Shown: positions 29,115 through 38,481, counted from the first letter of the stretch. The stretch is 64,000 bases of DNA from an uncultured Agrobacterium sp. (GCA_913777615.1 CAJYTK010000017.1:1-64000), one strand, 5' to 3'. Notes: generated by a model not told the origin, from the sequence alone. Made by a program: numbers and translations.

Positions 29115-29999
29115 ATGGCAGACACGCATCAAAAGAACCACGACTACCATATCATAAACCCGAGCCCATGGCCGCTTCTGGCATCCATCGGTGCCTTCGT
29201 GCTAACCTTCGGCGGCGTCTGTTATATGCGCTACCTGAATGGCGGCTCCTTCAAGCTGTTCGGTCTTGAAATGGCGAACCCCTGGGTGTTCTATGCGGGC
29301 CTCGCCATCACGCTCTACACGATGTACGCGTGGTGGGCGGACACGATCAAGGAAGGCAACGAAGGTCACCATACGCCGGTCGTCTCGCTGCATCTGCGCT
29401 ACGGCATGATCATGTTCATCGCCTCGGAGGTCATGTTCTTCGTTGCGTGGTTCTGGGCCTATTTCGATGCGAGCCTCTATCCGCACGAAGCCATTCAGGC
29501 GTCGCGACTTGCCTATACTGGTGGTCAGTGGCCGCCAAAGGGTATCGAGGTCATCGACCCATGGCATCTGCCGCTATACAATACCGTGATCCTGCTGCTG
29601 TCGGGCACTTGCGTCACTTGGGCACACCACGCTCTGCTGCATAATGACCGCAAGGGTATGATCGCCGGTCTGTCGCTAACGGTTGCGCTCGGCGTTCTTT
29701 TCTCTGCCGTGCAGATCTACGAATACATGCACGCTCCGTTCGACTTCAAGAATTCGATCTATGGCGCGACGTTCTTCATGGCGACGGGCTTCCACGGTTT
29801 TCACGTCTTCGTCGGAACGATCTTCCTGTTGGTTTGCCTGTTCCGCGCAATCGCAGGCGGTTTCACGCCGAAACATCATTTCGGCTTCGAGGCTGCTGCC
29901 TGGTACTGGCACTTCGTGGACGTCGTCTGGCTCTTCCTCTTCTTCGCTATCTACATCTGGGGTGGTTGGGGCGCGCCACTGGCTGAGGCGGGTCACTAA
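29115..29999 (+). CDS. ctaE: Cytochrome c oxidase subunit III (aa3 type)
   Basis: A 294-residue protein with seven membrane helices. The lipid- and proton-linked Glu region is ASEVMFFVAWFWAYFDASLY, and the C-terminal helices include WYWHFVDVVWLFLFFAIYIW. It stabilises the catalytic core. A 109-base gap precedes it. An 8-base hairpin (30078-30104) follows before the DUF983 gene. Confidence 0.97.
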   Translation: MADTHQKNHDYHIINPSPWPLLASIGAFVLTFGGVCYMRYLNGGSFKLFGLEMANPWVFYAGLAITLYTMYAWWADTIKEGNEGHHTPVVSLHLRYGMIMFIASEVMFFVAWFWAYFDASLYPHEAIQASRLAYTGGQWPPKGIEVIDPWHLPLYNTVILLLSGTCVTWAHHALLHNDRKGMIAGLSLTVALGVLFSAVQIYEYMHAPFDFKNSIYGATFFMATGFHGFHVFVGTIFLLVCLFRAIAGGFTPKHHFGFEAAAWYWHFVDVVWLFLFFAIYIWGGWGAPLAEAGH

Positions 30000-30077
30000 C
30001 CGGCCTTGCAGTGGAACGGTGCATTGCTCCGCTCCACTTCATCATGAAGACCAGGCGTCGCTGATTGAGCGACTGGT

Positions 30078-30104
30078 ATAAGCGCGGCGGATTGCTGCGC
30101 TTAT
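30078..30104. other. Hairpin between ctaE and DUF983 gene
   Basis: ATAAGCGC (30078-30085) and GCGCTTAT (30097-30104) are perfect arms with an 11-base loop. No T-run follows. The next gene's ribosome site (AAGGAGG) begins 7 bases later. It is possibly an attenuator or processing site. Confidence 0.35.
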
Positions 30105-30128
30105 TGATCTAAGGAGGCCGGAGGAGCC

Positions 30129-30512
30129 ATGATGCAGAATACAGGCGAGTTCCCTCCTGTCGATCCAATCAAGGTCGGTCTGCAAGGCTGCTGCCCCCGT
30201 TGTGGGCGGGGGAAACTCTTCGACGGATTTCTTAAACTGACGCCACATTGCAGTGCCTGCGGGCTGGATTATGCATTCGCAGACGCTGGCGATGGTCCGG
30301 CTGTCTTCGTTATGTTGATCGTCGGGTTTCTGATCATTGGCCTCGCCCTCTGGTTCGATTCCGTCTTCGCGCCACCCGTTTGGCTTCACGCCTTGATCTG
30401 GCTACCCCTGACAGTCATCCTCTCGTTGGTTCTTTTGCGCAAGCTGAAGGGCATTATGGTGGCGCTCCAATATCGCAACAACGCCAGTGAAGGCAGCATC
30501 GATCATGGTTGA
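30129..30512 (+). CDS. DUF983 zinc-knuckle membrane protein
   Basis: A 127-residue protein. An N-terminal four-Cys zinc knuckle is formed by CCPRCGRGKLFDGFLKL and CSACGLDY, then two to three membrane helices (VFVMLIVGFLIIGLALWF and WLPLTVILSLVLL). GGAGGAGCC precedes ATG 30129. DUF983 genes often lie with surf1 in alphaproteobacterial cta clusters, which suggests a role in oxidase biogenesis, but no activity is known. The stop overlaps the start of surf1. Confidence 0.88.
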   Translation: MMQNTGEFPPVDPIKVGLQGCCPRCGRGKLFDGFLKLTPHCSACGLDYAFADAGDGPAVFVMLIVGFLIIGLALWFDSVFAPPVWLHALIWLPLTVILSLVLLRKLKGIMVALQYRNNASEGSIDHG

Positions 30513-31257
30513 GCATGGTCCCCTACAGCCTGCCCACCGGCGACTGTGGTTTGCTGGTCCTCTGGTGCTGCTTTTGCTCGTCATTCTTTTGGCGCTCGGC
30601 ACATGGCAGGTGAAGCGGCTATATTGGAAGGAGGCCCTTCTCAGCGAGATCGAACTGCGCGTTCACGCCGCACCTGTTGACCTTGCTGAGATCGAAAGGA
30701 TTGCCGCCTCCGGTGGCGATATCGAATACCGCACCGTTCGGCTCTCTGGCGTTTTCGATCATTCGAAGGAACGGCACTTTTTTGCCACGCATCAGGGACA
30801 GACCGGATACTACGTCTATACGCCGTTGAAGCTTGATGACGGACGGGAGATATTCATCAATCGCGGCTTCGTCCTTTACGATATGAAGGACCCGGCAAAA
30901 CGCGAGCAGGGGCAGCTCACGGGGAGTGTCACCATCGAGGGGCTGGCGCGTGCGCAGCTTGCGGCAAAGCCATCCATCATGCTGCCTGACAATGACGTCG
31001 CCAAGAATATCTTCTATTGGAAAGATATCCGCGCTATGGCGAGAAGTGTTGGTCTCTCTCCCGGCACGCTGGTGCCGTTTTTCGTCGATGCCAATGGCGC
31101 CGCCAATCCGGGCGGCTGGCCCAAAGGCGGCGTGACGCTTATTGATCTGCCCAACAATCACCTTCAATATGCGATTACTTGGTATGGTCTTGCCGCTGCC
31201 CTTGTCTTCGTGGCCGGTTTTGCCTATGTGCGGGGCCTGAAAGGCCCAAGGGAGTAG
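30505..31257 (+). CDS. Surf1-family cytochrome oxidase assembly protein
   Basis: A 250-residue protein with an N-terminal helix ([20 protein letters not shown]) and a C-terminal helix ([20 protein letters not shown]) bracketing a periplasmic domain with [32 protein letters not shown] and [14 protein letters not shown]. It is thought to help insert haem a into subunit I. ATG 30505 overlaps the DUF983 stop by 8 bases; GTG 30487 is an alternative start. Confidence 0.95.
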   Translation: MVEHGPLQPAHRRLWFAGPLVLLLLVILLALGTWQVKRLYWKEALLSEIELRVHAAPVDLAEIERIAASGGDIEYRTVRLSGVFDHSKERHFFATHQGQTGYYVYTPLKLDDGREIFINRGFVLYDMKDPAKREQGQLTGSVTIEGLARAQLAAKPSIMLPDNDVAKNIFYWKDIRAMARSVGLSPGTLVPFFVDANGAANPGGWPKGGVTLIDLPNNHLQYAITWYGLAAALVFVAGFAYVRGLKGPRE

Positions 31258-31331
31258 GGTACGTCGCGCACGCGCATCCGATTCCGTCGAAGCGAGCGGT
31301 TTTACGTAAAATGGGAGGCAAAGGAGCAGGA

Positions 31332-32378
31332 ATGAATATGGCCGTTTCCAAGCCGCCTCTCACCATCAGGCTCTGTGGCCCGCGGGGTTTTTGCGCCGGG
31401 GTCGATCGTGCCATCCAGATCGTGGTGCTGGCGCTCAAAGCTTATGGCGCTCCTGTCTATGTACGCCACGAGATCGTTCACAATCGTTATGTGGTCGAAG
31501 GACTTGAGGCGAAGGGTGCAATCTTCGTCGAGGAACTGAACGAGATTCCGGCCGAACATCGCCAGCAGCCCGTGGTGTTTTCCGCTCATGGCGTGCCAAA
31601 ATCGGTGCCCGAAGACGCGCAGGCGCGCAACCTCTTCTATCTCGATGCCACGTGCCCGCTTGTCTCCAAGGTTCATAAGCAGGCCATGCGCCACCAGCGC
31701 CTTGGCCGCCACGTTGTTCTCATCGGCCATGCGGGTCACCCGGAAGTCATCGGCACCATGGGGCAACTGCCCGAGGGGACGGTATCTCTCATCGAAACGG
31801 TCGAAGATGCGGCGCGTTATCAGCCTATCGACCCGGAGAACCTGGGCTTTGTGACGCAGACGACGCTCTCCGTCGACGATACTGCGGGCGTGATTGCCAA
31901 GCTGCAGGAGCGCTTTCCGGCCATGCAGGCGCCGGCGGCGGATAGTATCTGCTATGCCACCACCAACCGTCAGGATGCAGTGAAACAGGCGGCACCCGGC
32001 TGCGATCTTTTCATCGTCGTGGGCGCGCCCAACTCCTCGAATTCCAAGCGTCTGGTGGAAGTAGCGTTGCGCGCTGGCGCGAAGCGCTCTGTTCTGGTTC
32101 AGCGTGCTGCCGAGATCGACTGGGATGACATCGGTGATGTGCGCACCATCGGTCTTTCCGCAGGTGCATCCGCACCCGAAGTCATCGTCGACGAGATCAT
32201 CCAGGCTTTCAAGGAGCGCTTCGACACCACGCTCGATCTGGCCGTCACCGTGGAAGAGACTGAACATTTTCTGGTGAATCGCGAACTGCGCAATATTGAA
32301 CTCACCACACAAGACATGGCATTCGTGAATGGCAGCGCAAGCGATGCGCTTCCGCCAAAGGCCGTGCTGAACGTCTGA
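31332..32378 (+). CDS. ispH: 4-hydroxy-3-methylbut-2-enyl diphosphate reductase
   Basis: A 348-residue iron-sulfur enzyme and the last step of the MEP pathway, giving IPP and DMAPP. The three cluster cysteines are in [29 protein letters not shown] and [25 protein letters not shown] and [14 protein letters not shown] are also diagnostic. AAGGAG 5 bases before ATG 31332 decides the start; the frame is open 150 bases upstream without a plausible N-terminus. dxs is 28 kb away. Confidence 0.97.
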   Translation: MNMAVSKPPLTIRLCGPRGFCAGVDRAIQIVVLALKAYGAPVYVRHEIVHNRYVVEGLEAKGAIFVEELNEIPAEHRQQPVVFSAHGVPKSVPEDAQARNLFYLDATCPLVSKVHKQAMRHQRLGRHVVLIGHAGHPEVIGTMGQLPEGTVSLIETVEDAARYQPIDPENLGFVTQTTLSVDDTAGVIAKLQERFPAMQAPAADSICYATTNRQDAVKQAAPGCDLFIVVGAPNSSNSKRLVEVALRAGAKRSVLVQRAAEIDWDDIGDVRTIGLSAGASAPEVIVDEIIQAFKERFDTTLDLAVTVEETEHFLVNRELRNIELTTQDMAFVNGSASDALPPKAVLNV

Positions 32379-32408
32379 CCCTATCCATCCTCTTGCAAGA
32401 GAATTCCA

Positions 32409-33374
32409 TTGGCAGTTTACACAGACATCACCGAAGATGAGCTGAAACAGTTTCTCGGCCAATATGAGGTCGGCGAATTGACCTCTTACAAGGGCATAGC
32501 CGAGGGTGTCGAGAACTCCAATTTTCTGCTGCACACCACCAAAGATCCGCTGATCCTGACGCTCTACGAGAAGCGGGTGGAAAAGTCCGACCTGCCGTTC
32601 TTTCTTGGGTTGATGCAGCATCTGGCCGATGCCGGCTTGTCATGCCCGCTGCCATTGCCGCGCAAGGATGGCGAGTTGCTTGGAGAGTTGTCCGGCCGTC
32701 CAGCAGCACTGATCTCCTTCCTCGAAGGCATGTGGCTGAGAAAGCCTGAAGCGAAGCATTGTCGTGAAGTTGGCAAAGCTCTGGCGGCGATGCATCTGGC
32801 GGGTGAAGGTTTTGACCTCAGACGGCCTAACGCACTTTCGCTCGAAGGCTGGAAGGTGCTTTGGGAGAAGTCTGAAGCCCGCGCCGATGAGGTGGAGAAT
32901 GGTTTGAAGGGCGAGATCGATCCGGAGATCGCGTTTCTGGCGGCCAATTGGCCGGGCGGTCTGCCGTCTGGCGTCATCCATGCCGATCTGTTTCAGGACA
33001 ATGTCTTCTTCCTGGGCGACGAGCTGTCCGGGCTGATCGACTTCTATTTCGCCTGCGACGATCTTCTCGCCTACGACGTTTCGATCTGCCTCAACGCCTG
33101 GTGCTTTGAGAAAGACGGATCCTACAATGTCACCAAGGGCAAGGCACTGCTTGAAGGCTATCAGTCGGCACGCCCGATGAGTGAAGCCGAACTGGATGCC
33201 ATGCCGATCCTGGCGCGTGGTTCGGCGTTGCGCTTCTTCCTGACCAGGCTCTATGATTGGCTGACGACGCCAGAGGGCGCTCTTGTGGTGAAGAAGGATC
33301 CGCTCGAATATCTGCGTAAGCTGCGCTTCCACCGCTCCATCGGCAACGTGGCCGAGTATGGATTGGCGCAATAA
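32409..33374 (+). CDS. thrB: Homoserine kinase (aminoglycoside-phosphotransferase-like type)
   Basis: A 321-residue enzyme that phosphorylates homoserine for threonine synthesis. It belongs to the APH-fold type used in many proteobacteria rather than the GHMP type. Marks are [17 protein letters not shown], the catalytic [20 protein letters not shown] and [20 protein letters not shown]. The start is TTG 32409 with AAGAG upstream. The stop overlaps the rnhA start by one base (TAATG). thrC lies about 12 kb further on the other strand. Confidence 0.93.
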   Translation: MAVYTDITEDELKQFLGQYEVGELTSYKGIAEGVENSNFLLHTTKDPLILTLYEKRVEKSDLPFFLGLMQHLADAGLSCPLPLPRKDGELLGELSGRPAALISFLEGMWLRKPEAKHCREVGKALAAMHLAGEGFDLRRPNALSLEGWKVLWEKSEARADEVENGLKGEIDPEIAFLAANWPGGLPSGVIHADLFQDNVFFLGDELSGLIDFYFACDDLLAYDVSICLNAWCFEKDGSYNVTKGKALLEGYQSARPMSEAELDAMPILARGSALRFFLTRLYDWLTTPEGALVVKKDPLEYLRKLRFHRSIGNVAEYGLAQ

Positions 33375-33817
33375 TGAAGCATGTCGATATTTTTACTGAC
33401 GGCGCCTGTTCCGGCAATCCTGGACCCGGCGGGTGGGGCGCCGTTCTTCGCTACGGCGAGGTTGAGAAGGAACTGAACGGCGGCGAGGCCGATACCACCA
33501 ATAACCGCATGGAACTGATGGCGGCCATCGAAGCGTTGAATGCGCTGAAGGCCCCTTGTGAGGTCGATCTCTACACCGACAGCGCCTATGTCAAGGATGG
33601 CATCACCAAGTGGATTTTCGGCTGGAAGAAAAAAGGCTGGAAGACCGCCGACAATAAGCCAGTCAAGAACGTGGAATTGTGGCAGGCGCTGGAAGCAGCC
33701 CGTGAGCGACATAAGGTGACGCTGCACTGGGTCAAGGGACACGCCGGACATCCCGAAAACGAGCGCGCAGACGAACTGGCGCGCAAAGGCATGGAGCCGT
33801 TCAAACGACGGTCATGA
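33374..33817 (+). CDS. rnhA: Ribonuclease HI
   Basis: A 147-residue enzyme that cuts RNA in RNA-DNA hybrids. The catalytic acidic set is present: Asp9 in [17 protein letters not shown], Glu in [13 protein letters not shown], Asp in [17 protein letters not shown], and the C-terminal His/Asp in [16 protein letters not shown]. It is translationally coupled to thrB. Confidence 0.97.
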   Translation: MKHVDIFTDGACSGNPGPGGWGAVLRYGEVEKELNGGEADTTNNRMELMAAIEALNALKAPCEVDLYTDSAYVKDGITKWIFGWKKKGWKTADNKPVKNVELWQALEAARERHKVTLHWVKGHAGHPENERADELARKGMEPFKRRS

Positions 33818-33869
33818 AGCGATGGTGTAGTCTCAAAGCGAGTGCTGCAGCATCAAGGAGGAGGGACAC

Positions 33870-34181
33870 ATGACGATACTTCACTGTGTATTTCTGCGGT
33901 TTAAGTCCGCAACCACTACGTCCGAAAAGCAGGCGATCTATGAGGCGATCACCGCGCTGAAGGATGTTATTCCCGGCATTTCCGACATTAAGTGCGGCCA
34001 GAACGTTTCATCCGAAGGGTTGAATGGCGGCTTCCTGGATGGCTTCATCGTCACCTTCGAGAGCACGGAGGCGCGCGACGACTATCTCGTGCACCCCGAC
34101 CATGTCGATGTCGGAGAGCGCCTGGCCGGTCTGACCGATGGTGGCCTGGCTGGCATCCTCGTTTTCGATATGGCTATTTGA
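33870..34181 (+). CDS. Dabb-family (stress-responsive alpha/beta barrel) protein
   Basis: A 103-residue protein reading as a dimeric alpha-beta barrel: ILHCVFLRFKSATTTSEKQA, PGISDIKCGQNVSSEG and DYLVHPDHVDVGERL. Typical members dimerise and bind small ligands or act in stress; no catalytic residue can be named. AGGAGGAGG precedes ATG 33870. It follows rnhA by 52 bases and converges on the zinc-binding protein gene, with a strong shared terminator between. Confidence 0.85.
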   Translation: MTILHCVFLRFKSATTTSEKQAIYEAITALKDVIPGISDIKCGQNVSSEGLNGGFLDGFIVTFESTEARDDYLVHPDHVDVGERLAGLTDGGLAGILVFDMAI

Positions 34182-34216
34182 CACCAGCAGCGCAATTCTC
34201 AATGTCTTCGATACGC

Positions 34217-34250
34217 GGCCTTCGTCACCAGCTTCAGGGTGACGAAGGCC
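34217..34250. terminator. Bidirectional terminator between Dabb and znuA-like genes
   Basis: GGCCTTCGTCACC (34217-34229) and GGTGACGAAGGCC (34238-34250) form a perfect 13-base stem with an 8-base loop, placed between two converging genes. T-runs are weak on both strands, but the stem is strong. Confidence 0.75.
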
Positions 34251-34261
34251 ACTTGGTTTCA

Positions 34262-35158
34262 TCAACTGGACTTGTTGATAGCGTCTGCAATCTTGTCGAC
34301 ATTGTAGCGGAACATCTTCTCATAAGTCGGTGCAGGGCCGTTCGCTTTTGATAGCGACTCGACGTAAAGTTCTCCGCCCGGTGCAGCACCCGTTGCTTTC
34401 GCCACCTGCTTCACCAGCCGTGGATCGTTCGAGTTTTCGAAGAAATAGGTTTTGACGTGTTCGGCCTTGATCTGCTCGATCAGCTTTGCCACATCTCCGG
34501 CAGAGGCTTCCGTTTCCGTGGAAACGCCGAGCGGCGACAGGAACGTCACGTCATATTCGCGTCCGAAATAGCCGAACGCATCATGGCTTGTCAGGATCTT
34601 GCGGCGATCCTGTTGGACGGAATCGAACTTGTGGTGAGCGTAACGATCCAACTCGTCGAGTTTCTGGATGTAGGCTGCAGCATTTGCCTTGAAGTCGTCT
34701 TTATCCGCCGGGTCGGCAGTGGCAAGCGTGGTCTCGATGTTATGGACCCACACCTTGACGTTGACCGGGCTGTTCCAGACATGAGGGTCGGTCACCGTCT
34801 TGCCGTCCTCGTCCATCTCGCGCGTCTTGATGCCTTCCGAGACATTGACGGGCGTGCCCTTGTAGCCCGAGGCGGAAATAAGCCGGTCCATCCACCCTTC
34901 CAGACCAAGTCCACTGACGAAGACAACGTCGGCAGCCTTAAGCTTTTTTGCATCTGTCGGCGAAGGCTCGAACTCGTGCGGATCGCCATCCGGCTTGACG
35001 AGGCTGCTGACCGTAACATGCTTGCCACCAACTTGCTTCACCACATCGGCAAGCACTGTGAACGAAGCCACGGCTTTTACTTCCCCAGCAGACGCGCAGG
35101 TAGAAAAGGCCATGACGATTGGAAGAGCTGTCGAGAAAAGGAAGAGGCGTGGTGACAT
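34262..35158 (-). CDS. Zinc (or manganese) ABC transporter substrate-binding protein
   Basis: A 298-residue cluster A-I metal-binding protein. The signal peptide is SPRLFLFSTALPIVMAFSTC to ASA. Metal-ligand His lie in GDPHEFEPSPTDAKKL, VTDPHVWNSPVNVKVW and TSHDAFGYFGREYDV, with an acidic fourth ligand near FFENSNDPRLVKQVA. The His-rich loop of E. coli ZnuA is missing; that stretch is EMDEDGKTVTD. Metal choice therefore cannot be read from the protein, but a Zur-like operator upstream of the operon favours zinc. ATG 35158 has AGGAG at proper spacing; ATG 35164 is too close. It is the last gene of ATPase-permease-binding protein. Confidence 0.9.
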   Translation of the reverse strand: MSPRLFLFSTALPIVMAFSTCASAGEVKAVASFTVLADVVKQVGGKHVTVSSLVKPDGDPHEFEPSPTDAKKLKAADVVFVSGLGLEGWMDRLISASGYKGTPVNVSEGIKTREMDEDGKTVTDPHVWNSPVNVKVWVHNIETTLATADPADKDDFKANAAAYIQKLDELDRYAHHKFDSVQQDRRKILTSHDAFGYFGREYDVTFLSPLGVSTETEASAGDVAKLIEQIKAEHVKTYFFENSNDPRLVKQVAKATGAAPGGELYVESLSKANGPAPTYEKMFRYNVDKIADAINKSS

Positions 35159-35174
35159 TGGCATTCTCCTAAAA

Positions 35175-36047
35175 TTAGCCCTTCAGATGAGGGCGGGTGA
35201 AAAGGCGCGAACCGAGGCCCGCAGGCGCAACCAGTATGGAGAGCCCATAAAGACAGGTGGCTGCAATGATGATGGTGGGGCCGGACGCCGTCTCGAAATG
35301 GTAGGAGGCAACGAGGCCGAGATAGCCCGAGACTGCGGCACTGCCGCCGGCGATCGCAAGCATCGCAGGCAGACTGCGCGCCCATAATTGCGCGATCGCC
35401 GCCGGAAGCATCATGAGGCCCACCGCCATCAGCGTTCCGAGTGCTTGAAAACTTGCGACGAGATTGAGTACGACCAGCAACAGGAAAGCGACGTGATAGA
35501 TCGGTCCGCGGCCGCCAACGGCGCGCAGGAAGCCGGGATCGAAACATTCGGTCACGAGCGGGCGATAGATAAACGCCATCACCACCAGCGTCAGCGATGT
35601 AATCGCGCCAATCTGAAAAAGTGCGGGCGCATCGATGGCGAGGATCGTGCCGAAAAGCACATGCAGCAGATCGACATTCGAGCCATGCAGCGAAACAATC
35701 AACACCCCTAGCGCCAGCGATGCCAGGTAGAAGCTCGCAAAGCTTGCGTCCTCCTGGAGCGGTGTCACGCGGCTGACGATGCCGGAAAGAAGCGCAACGG
35801 ATAGCCCCGCAACGAGACCGCCAAGGCCCATGGCCGTGAGCGAGAGCGAACCTGCTATAAGATAGCCGATGGCAGCCCCCGGCAGAATGGCGTGGCTCAG
35901 CGCATCGCCCATCAGGCTCATCCGTCGCAGGGCGAGTAAAACGCCGATGGGGCTTGCCCCAACCGAAAGGCAAAGGCAGGCGACGAGTGCGCGGCGCATG
36001 AAGCCGTAATCCTGGAACGGCGCAATGAAGAGATCATAGGCCGTCAT
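35175..36047 (-). CDS. Metal ABC transporter permease (ZnuB/ABC-3 family)
   Basis: A 290-residue membrane protein with about eight hydrophobic segments. The ABC-3 family pattern is visible in MRRALVACLCLSVGASPIGV, RRMSLMGDALSHAILPGAAI and LMAVGLMMLPAAIAQLWA. It forms the metal channel with the neighbouring ATPase. Its start overlaps the ATPase stop by ATGA, and the binding-protein gene follows after 16 bases. Confidence 0.92.
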   Translation of the reverse strand: MTAYDLFIAPFQDYGFMRRALVACLCLSVGASPIGVLLALRRMSLMGDALSHAILPGAAIGYLIAGSLSLTAMGLGGLVAGLSVALLSGIVSRVTPLQEDASFASFYLASLALGVLIVSLHGSNVDLLHVLFGTILAIDAPALFQIGAITSLTLVVMAFIYRPLVTECFDPGFLRAVGGRGPIYHVAFLLLVVLNLVASFQALGTLMAVGLMMLPAAIAQLWARSLPAMLAIAGGSAAVSGYLGLVASYHFETASGPTIIIAATCLYGLSILVAPAGLGSRLFTRPHLKG

Positions 36048-36787
36048 GCTGCTGGCTCGCAGATGACGTTATTCTCATCCCAGCGCTCGGCCATGGCGCG
36101 CGCACGCAGAAGATTGACAGACGACATGACGTCATCGGTCGCACCCCAGCCAACCAGTTCTCGGGCAATCAGCAAGGTCTGAGGAAAGTGCGCCCGTACC
36201 TGATCGAAATCATGCAGCACGGCGATCACGGTGCGGCCCTCGCCATGCCAGCGCGCGACGATGTCGAGCAGATCGCGCGTCGTTCTGGCATCGATAGCAG
36301 TGAAAGGCTCATCCAGCAAAATGACCTTGGCATCTTGGACCAGAAGCCTCGCGAAAAGCACACGCTGGAACTGCCCGGCTGAGAGCGAACCAATCGGTCG
36401 CTTCTCGAAGCCCTCAAGACCCACGGCCGACAATGCGTGGCGACCTGCCTCCAGTTGCGCGGTCGTGATGCGCCCAAATGCGCCTGCTGATTTCCATGCA
36501 CCGAGCAGAACCGTATCTAGCACCGAAATCGGAAAACGCCGGTTGATATCCGCAGCCTGCGGTAGATAGCCAAAATCAGTCCGATTCAAAGCGTGGATGA
36601 TCCGACCTTCAGATGGCCGCAACTCACCGATAATGGATTTCAGCAACGTTGATTTGCCTGCGCCGTTTGGTCCGGCAATGGCCGTCAGGCTTCCCGCATG
36701 AAAAGCACCGGAAACATGATGAACCGCCGGGTGCCGCTCATAAGCGACAGTGAGGTTTTCGACCTGAAGAATGGGGACGTTCGTCAT
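36044..36787 (-). CDS. Metal ABC transporter ATPase (ZnuC-like)
   Basis: A 247-residue ATPase. Walker A is AGPNGAGKSTLLKSI, the Q-loop is GYLPQAADINRRFP, the signature is LSAGQFQRVLFARLL, Walker B is VILLDEPFTAIDARTT, and the switch His is in AVLHDFDQVRAHFP. It energises the importer. ATG 36787 is preferred; TTG 36805 is in frame, and neither has a strong ribosome site. It is the first gene of the importer operon. A Zur-like palindrome lies 133-161 bases upstream. Confidence 0.92.
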   Translation of the reverse strand: MTNVPILQVENLTVAYERHPAVHHVSGAFHAGSLTAIAGPNGAGKSTLLKSIIGELRPSEGRIIHALNRTDFGYLPQAADINRRFPISVLDTVLLGAWKSAGAFGRITTAQLEAGRHALSAVGLEGFEKRPIGSLSAGQFQRVLFARLLVQDAKVILLDEPFTAIDARTTRDLLDIVARWHGEGRTVIAVLHDFDQVRAHFPQTLLIARELVGWGATDDVMSSVNLLRARAMAERWDENNVICEPAA

Positions 36788-36919
36788 GGCAACACAACTG
36801 CCCAATATATCGCGGCCCAGAGGGGCAAGAGAAGCAGGAGAGCCAGAAGAAGGCGTTGAGCCGAAGACTGGCGTAGAAGGGGAGGTAGGGTCGACAAACG
36901 CATGGCGCGCTCACAAAAA

Positions 36920-36948
36920 TGTTATACCGTTACTGTTATGGTGTAACA
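36920..36948. promoter_or_regulatory. Zur-like operator upstream of the metal importer operon
   Basis: TGTTATGGTGTAACA (36934-36948) has perfect TGTTA/TAACA arms and resembles the Zur box core TGTTATAnTATAACA. A half-like TGTTATA begins at 36920, so a second overlapping subunit site is possible. The site is on the promoter side of the ABC ATPase gene. A 11-base-pair hairpin with a 2-base bulge (36958-36986) lies just upstream of it. Confidence 0.6.
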
Positions 36949-37011
36949 ATTGAGGCGGAAGAAAGGCGGCTACCGGCCGCTTCTTCAGGCTTGATGATAT
37001 CCCTTTTCATG

Positions 37012-37037
37012 AAAAAGGCCCGACGCGATGCCGGGCC
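37012..37037 (-). terminator. Rho-independent terminator of the peroxiredoxin gene
   Basis: Read on the minus strand, GGCCCG (37037-37032) pairs with CGGGCC (37022-37017) around a 9-base loop, followed directly by TTTTT. It begins 29 bases after the peroxiredoxin stop codon. The placement and T-run are typical. Confidence 0.85.
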
Positions 37038-37065
37038 AATTAGAGCTCACGTATAGACTGGAAGA

Positions 37066-37551
37066 TCAGAGCTGTTCGATCATCGTGGCAGCCGAAGACA
37101 CCGTTGCCTGGCCGGGATTGTCTTCGACGTTCAAAGACTTGACCACGCCGTCATCGACAAGCATGGAATAACGCTTGGAGCGTACGCCAAGGCCACCGCC
37201 GGAAAGATCGGCATCGAGACCGAGCGCCTTGGTGAAGGAGGCGTCCCAGTCCGCCAGGAAATGGATCTTGCCCTGGCCGCCGCTCGATTGCGCCCAAGCG
37301 CCCATGACGTGCCAGTCATTGACGGCGACGACGGCGATGTCGTCCACACCGCGCGCGAGGATGGCGTCACGGTTTTCCAGATAACCCGGCAAGTGGTTCA
37401 ACGAGCAAGTTGGCGTGAATGCTCCGGGAACGGCGAAGACGACAACCTTCTTGCCGCTGAAAAGCTCGTCGGTCGTGGTTTCGACAGGGCCGTCCGCTGT
37501 TTTTTCCTTGAAGGTTGCGGAGGGCAGCTTGTCGCCGATCTTGATGGTCAT
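37066..37551 (-). CDS. Prx5-type peroxiredoxin, one cysteine
   Basis: A 161-residue thiol peroxidase of the Prx5 (AhpC/TSA-redoxin) group. The peroxidatic Cys is residue 49 in VPGAFTPTCSLNHLPGYLEN; the supporting Thr and Arg positions are present (SKRYSMLVDDG). It is the only Cys in the protein, so it is a 1-Cys enzyme that must be reduced by an external thiol such as glutathione/glutaredoxin. It reduces H2O2 or organic peroxides. It lies downstream of the DsbD-N gene (84-base gap), with its own terminator. Confidence 0.92.
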   Translation of the reverse strand: MTIKIGDKLPSATFKEKTADGPVETTTDELFSGKKVVVFAVPGAFTPTCSLNHLPGYLENRDAILARGVDDIAVVAVNDWHVMGAWAQSSGGQGKIHFLADWDASFTKALGLDADLSGGGLGVRSKRYSMLVDDGVVKSLNVEDNPGQATVSSAATMIEQL

Positions 37552-37635
37552 AATATCGCTCCTGTGGCAATGACGGCGCGACTATAGAGCATCATCGAGA
37601 AAACTGTGAAGTCGTTTCTTGATCCCTGACGGGCG

Positions 37636-38481
37636 TTATTGTGCTGGGAAATCTAGCGGCGCTTCCATGGCCCGGGAGCCGGATTTGACCAGAATCTGCC
37701 AGCTCTGGCCTTTCGGGTTATAGCTCTTTGGCAAGCCCTTGATGTTCATGTAAAAGGAAAGCTTGCGCTTGTCGCGCACCAAATTCTGCGGTTCAAAATA
37801 GGCATAGCCGGACGGGCCGGCGACATAGATATCGGCCTCTTTCGGAGCACCCTCAGGCAGGTGTAACTCCACGCCGAGCAGTGTCTTGTCGGGAGTGATG
37901 TGAAAGTTCACAACTTTGAAGTCGTCTGTTGGTGCCTCTGGAAGGCTTGCCTTCCTTGCCTCGATGAAGGCAAGCTCTTCTTGCGTGGCCTGTGCCCTTC
38001 TATCGATCTCGAAACCCGCTTCAAACGGAATACAGATATTGAGGCAGACGCCGATAAAGGCCGTCAACTTAACCACATCTGCGTCGTGCCCTGCACTGGA
38101 ATGAAGGGTGAAGGGAAAGTTCACCGGCTGGTCATAGCCGATATCGGTTATATCGTCGTTCTTGATCAGCTTGGGCACGGGGAATGCCATGGAGGCCAAC
38201 GTCACGCCGCTTGTCGGATCTGGCTTGAGTTGTGGTGGTATGCCCGCTTCTCCTGGTTCGCGCCAATAGGTGATCCAGCCGGGCTTCAGTTCGATTTGAA
38301 GAACCGCTTCGATCTTGCCGCTAGGGTCTGCGGGCAGGCTGACGATACGCATGCGCCCGCCCTCGCTCGTCGCCCATTCGCTCGTATCGGCCCTGGCGAT
38401 TTGCCCGCTGGCAAACACCGCAACGAGGGTGAAGAGGGCGCTCAGAATTGTGCGAAAGGGGAGGTAAATCGAACGGGTCAT
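37636..38481 (-). CDS. Exported DsbD N-terminal-domain-like protein
   Basis: A 281-residue protein with a signal peptide (YLPFRTILSALFTLVAVFAS then GQIARA). It has an immunoglobulin-like DsbD_N domain: ELKPGWITYWREPGEAGIPP, PKLIKNDDITDIGYDQPVNF and a Cys pair in FIGVCLNICIPFEAGF. The membrane and thioredoxin domains of full DsbD are absent. It may be a periplasmic redox partner that receives electrons from a separate CcdA/ScsB-like protein; this is inference. Confidence 0.85.
   Translation of the reverse strand: MTRSIYLPFRTILSALFTLVAVFASGQIARADTSEWATSEGGRMRIVSLPADPSGKIEAVLQIELKPGWITYWREPGEAGIPPQLKPDPTSGVTLASMAFPVPKLIKNDDITDIGYDQPVNFPFTLHSSAGHDADVVKLTAFIGVCLNICIPFEAGFEIDRRAQATQEELAFIEARKASLPEAPTDDFKVVNFHITPDKTLLGVELHLPEGAPKEADIYVAGPSGYAYFEPQNLVRDKRKLSFYMNIKGLPKSYNPKGQSWQILVKSGSRAMEAPLDFPAQ

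Noticed and set aside
36771-36953. Possible 60-codon + strand gene over the Zur-like region
   Set aside because: It overlaps the ABC ATPase start and the operator, and has no ribosome site or recognisable product.
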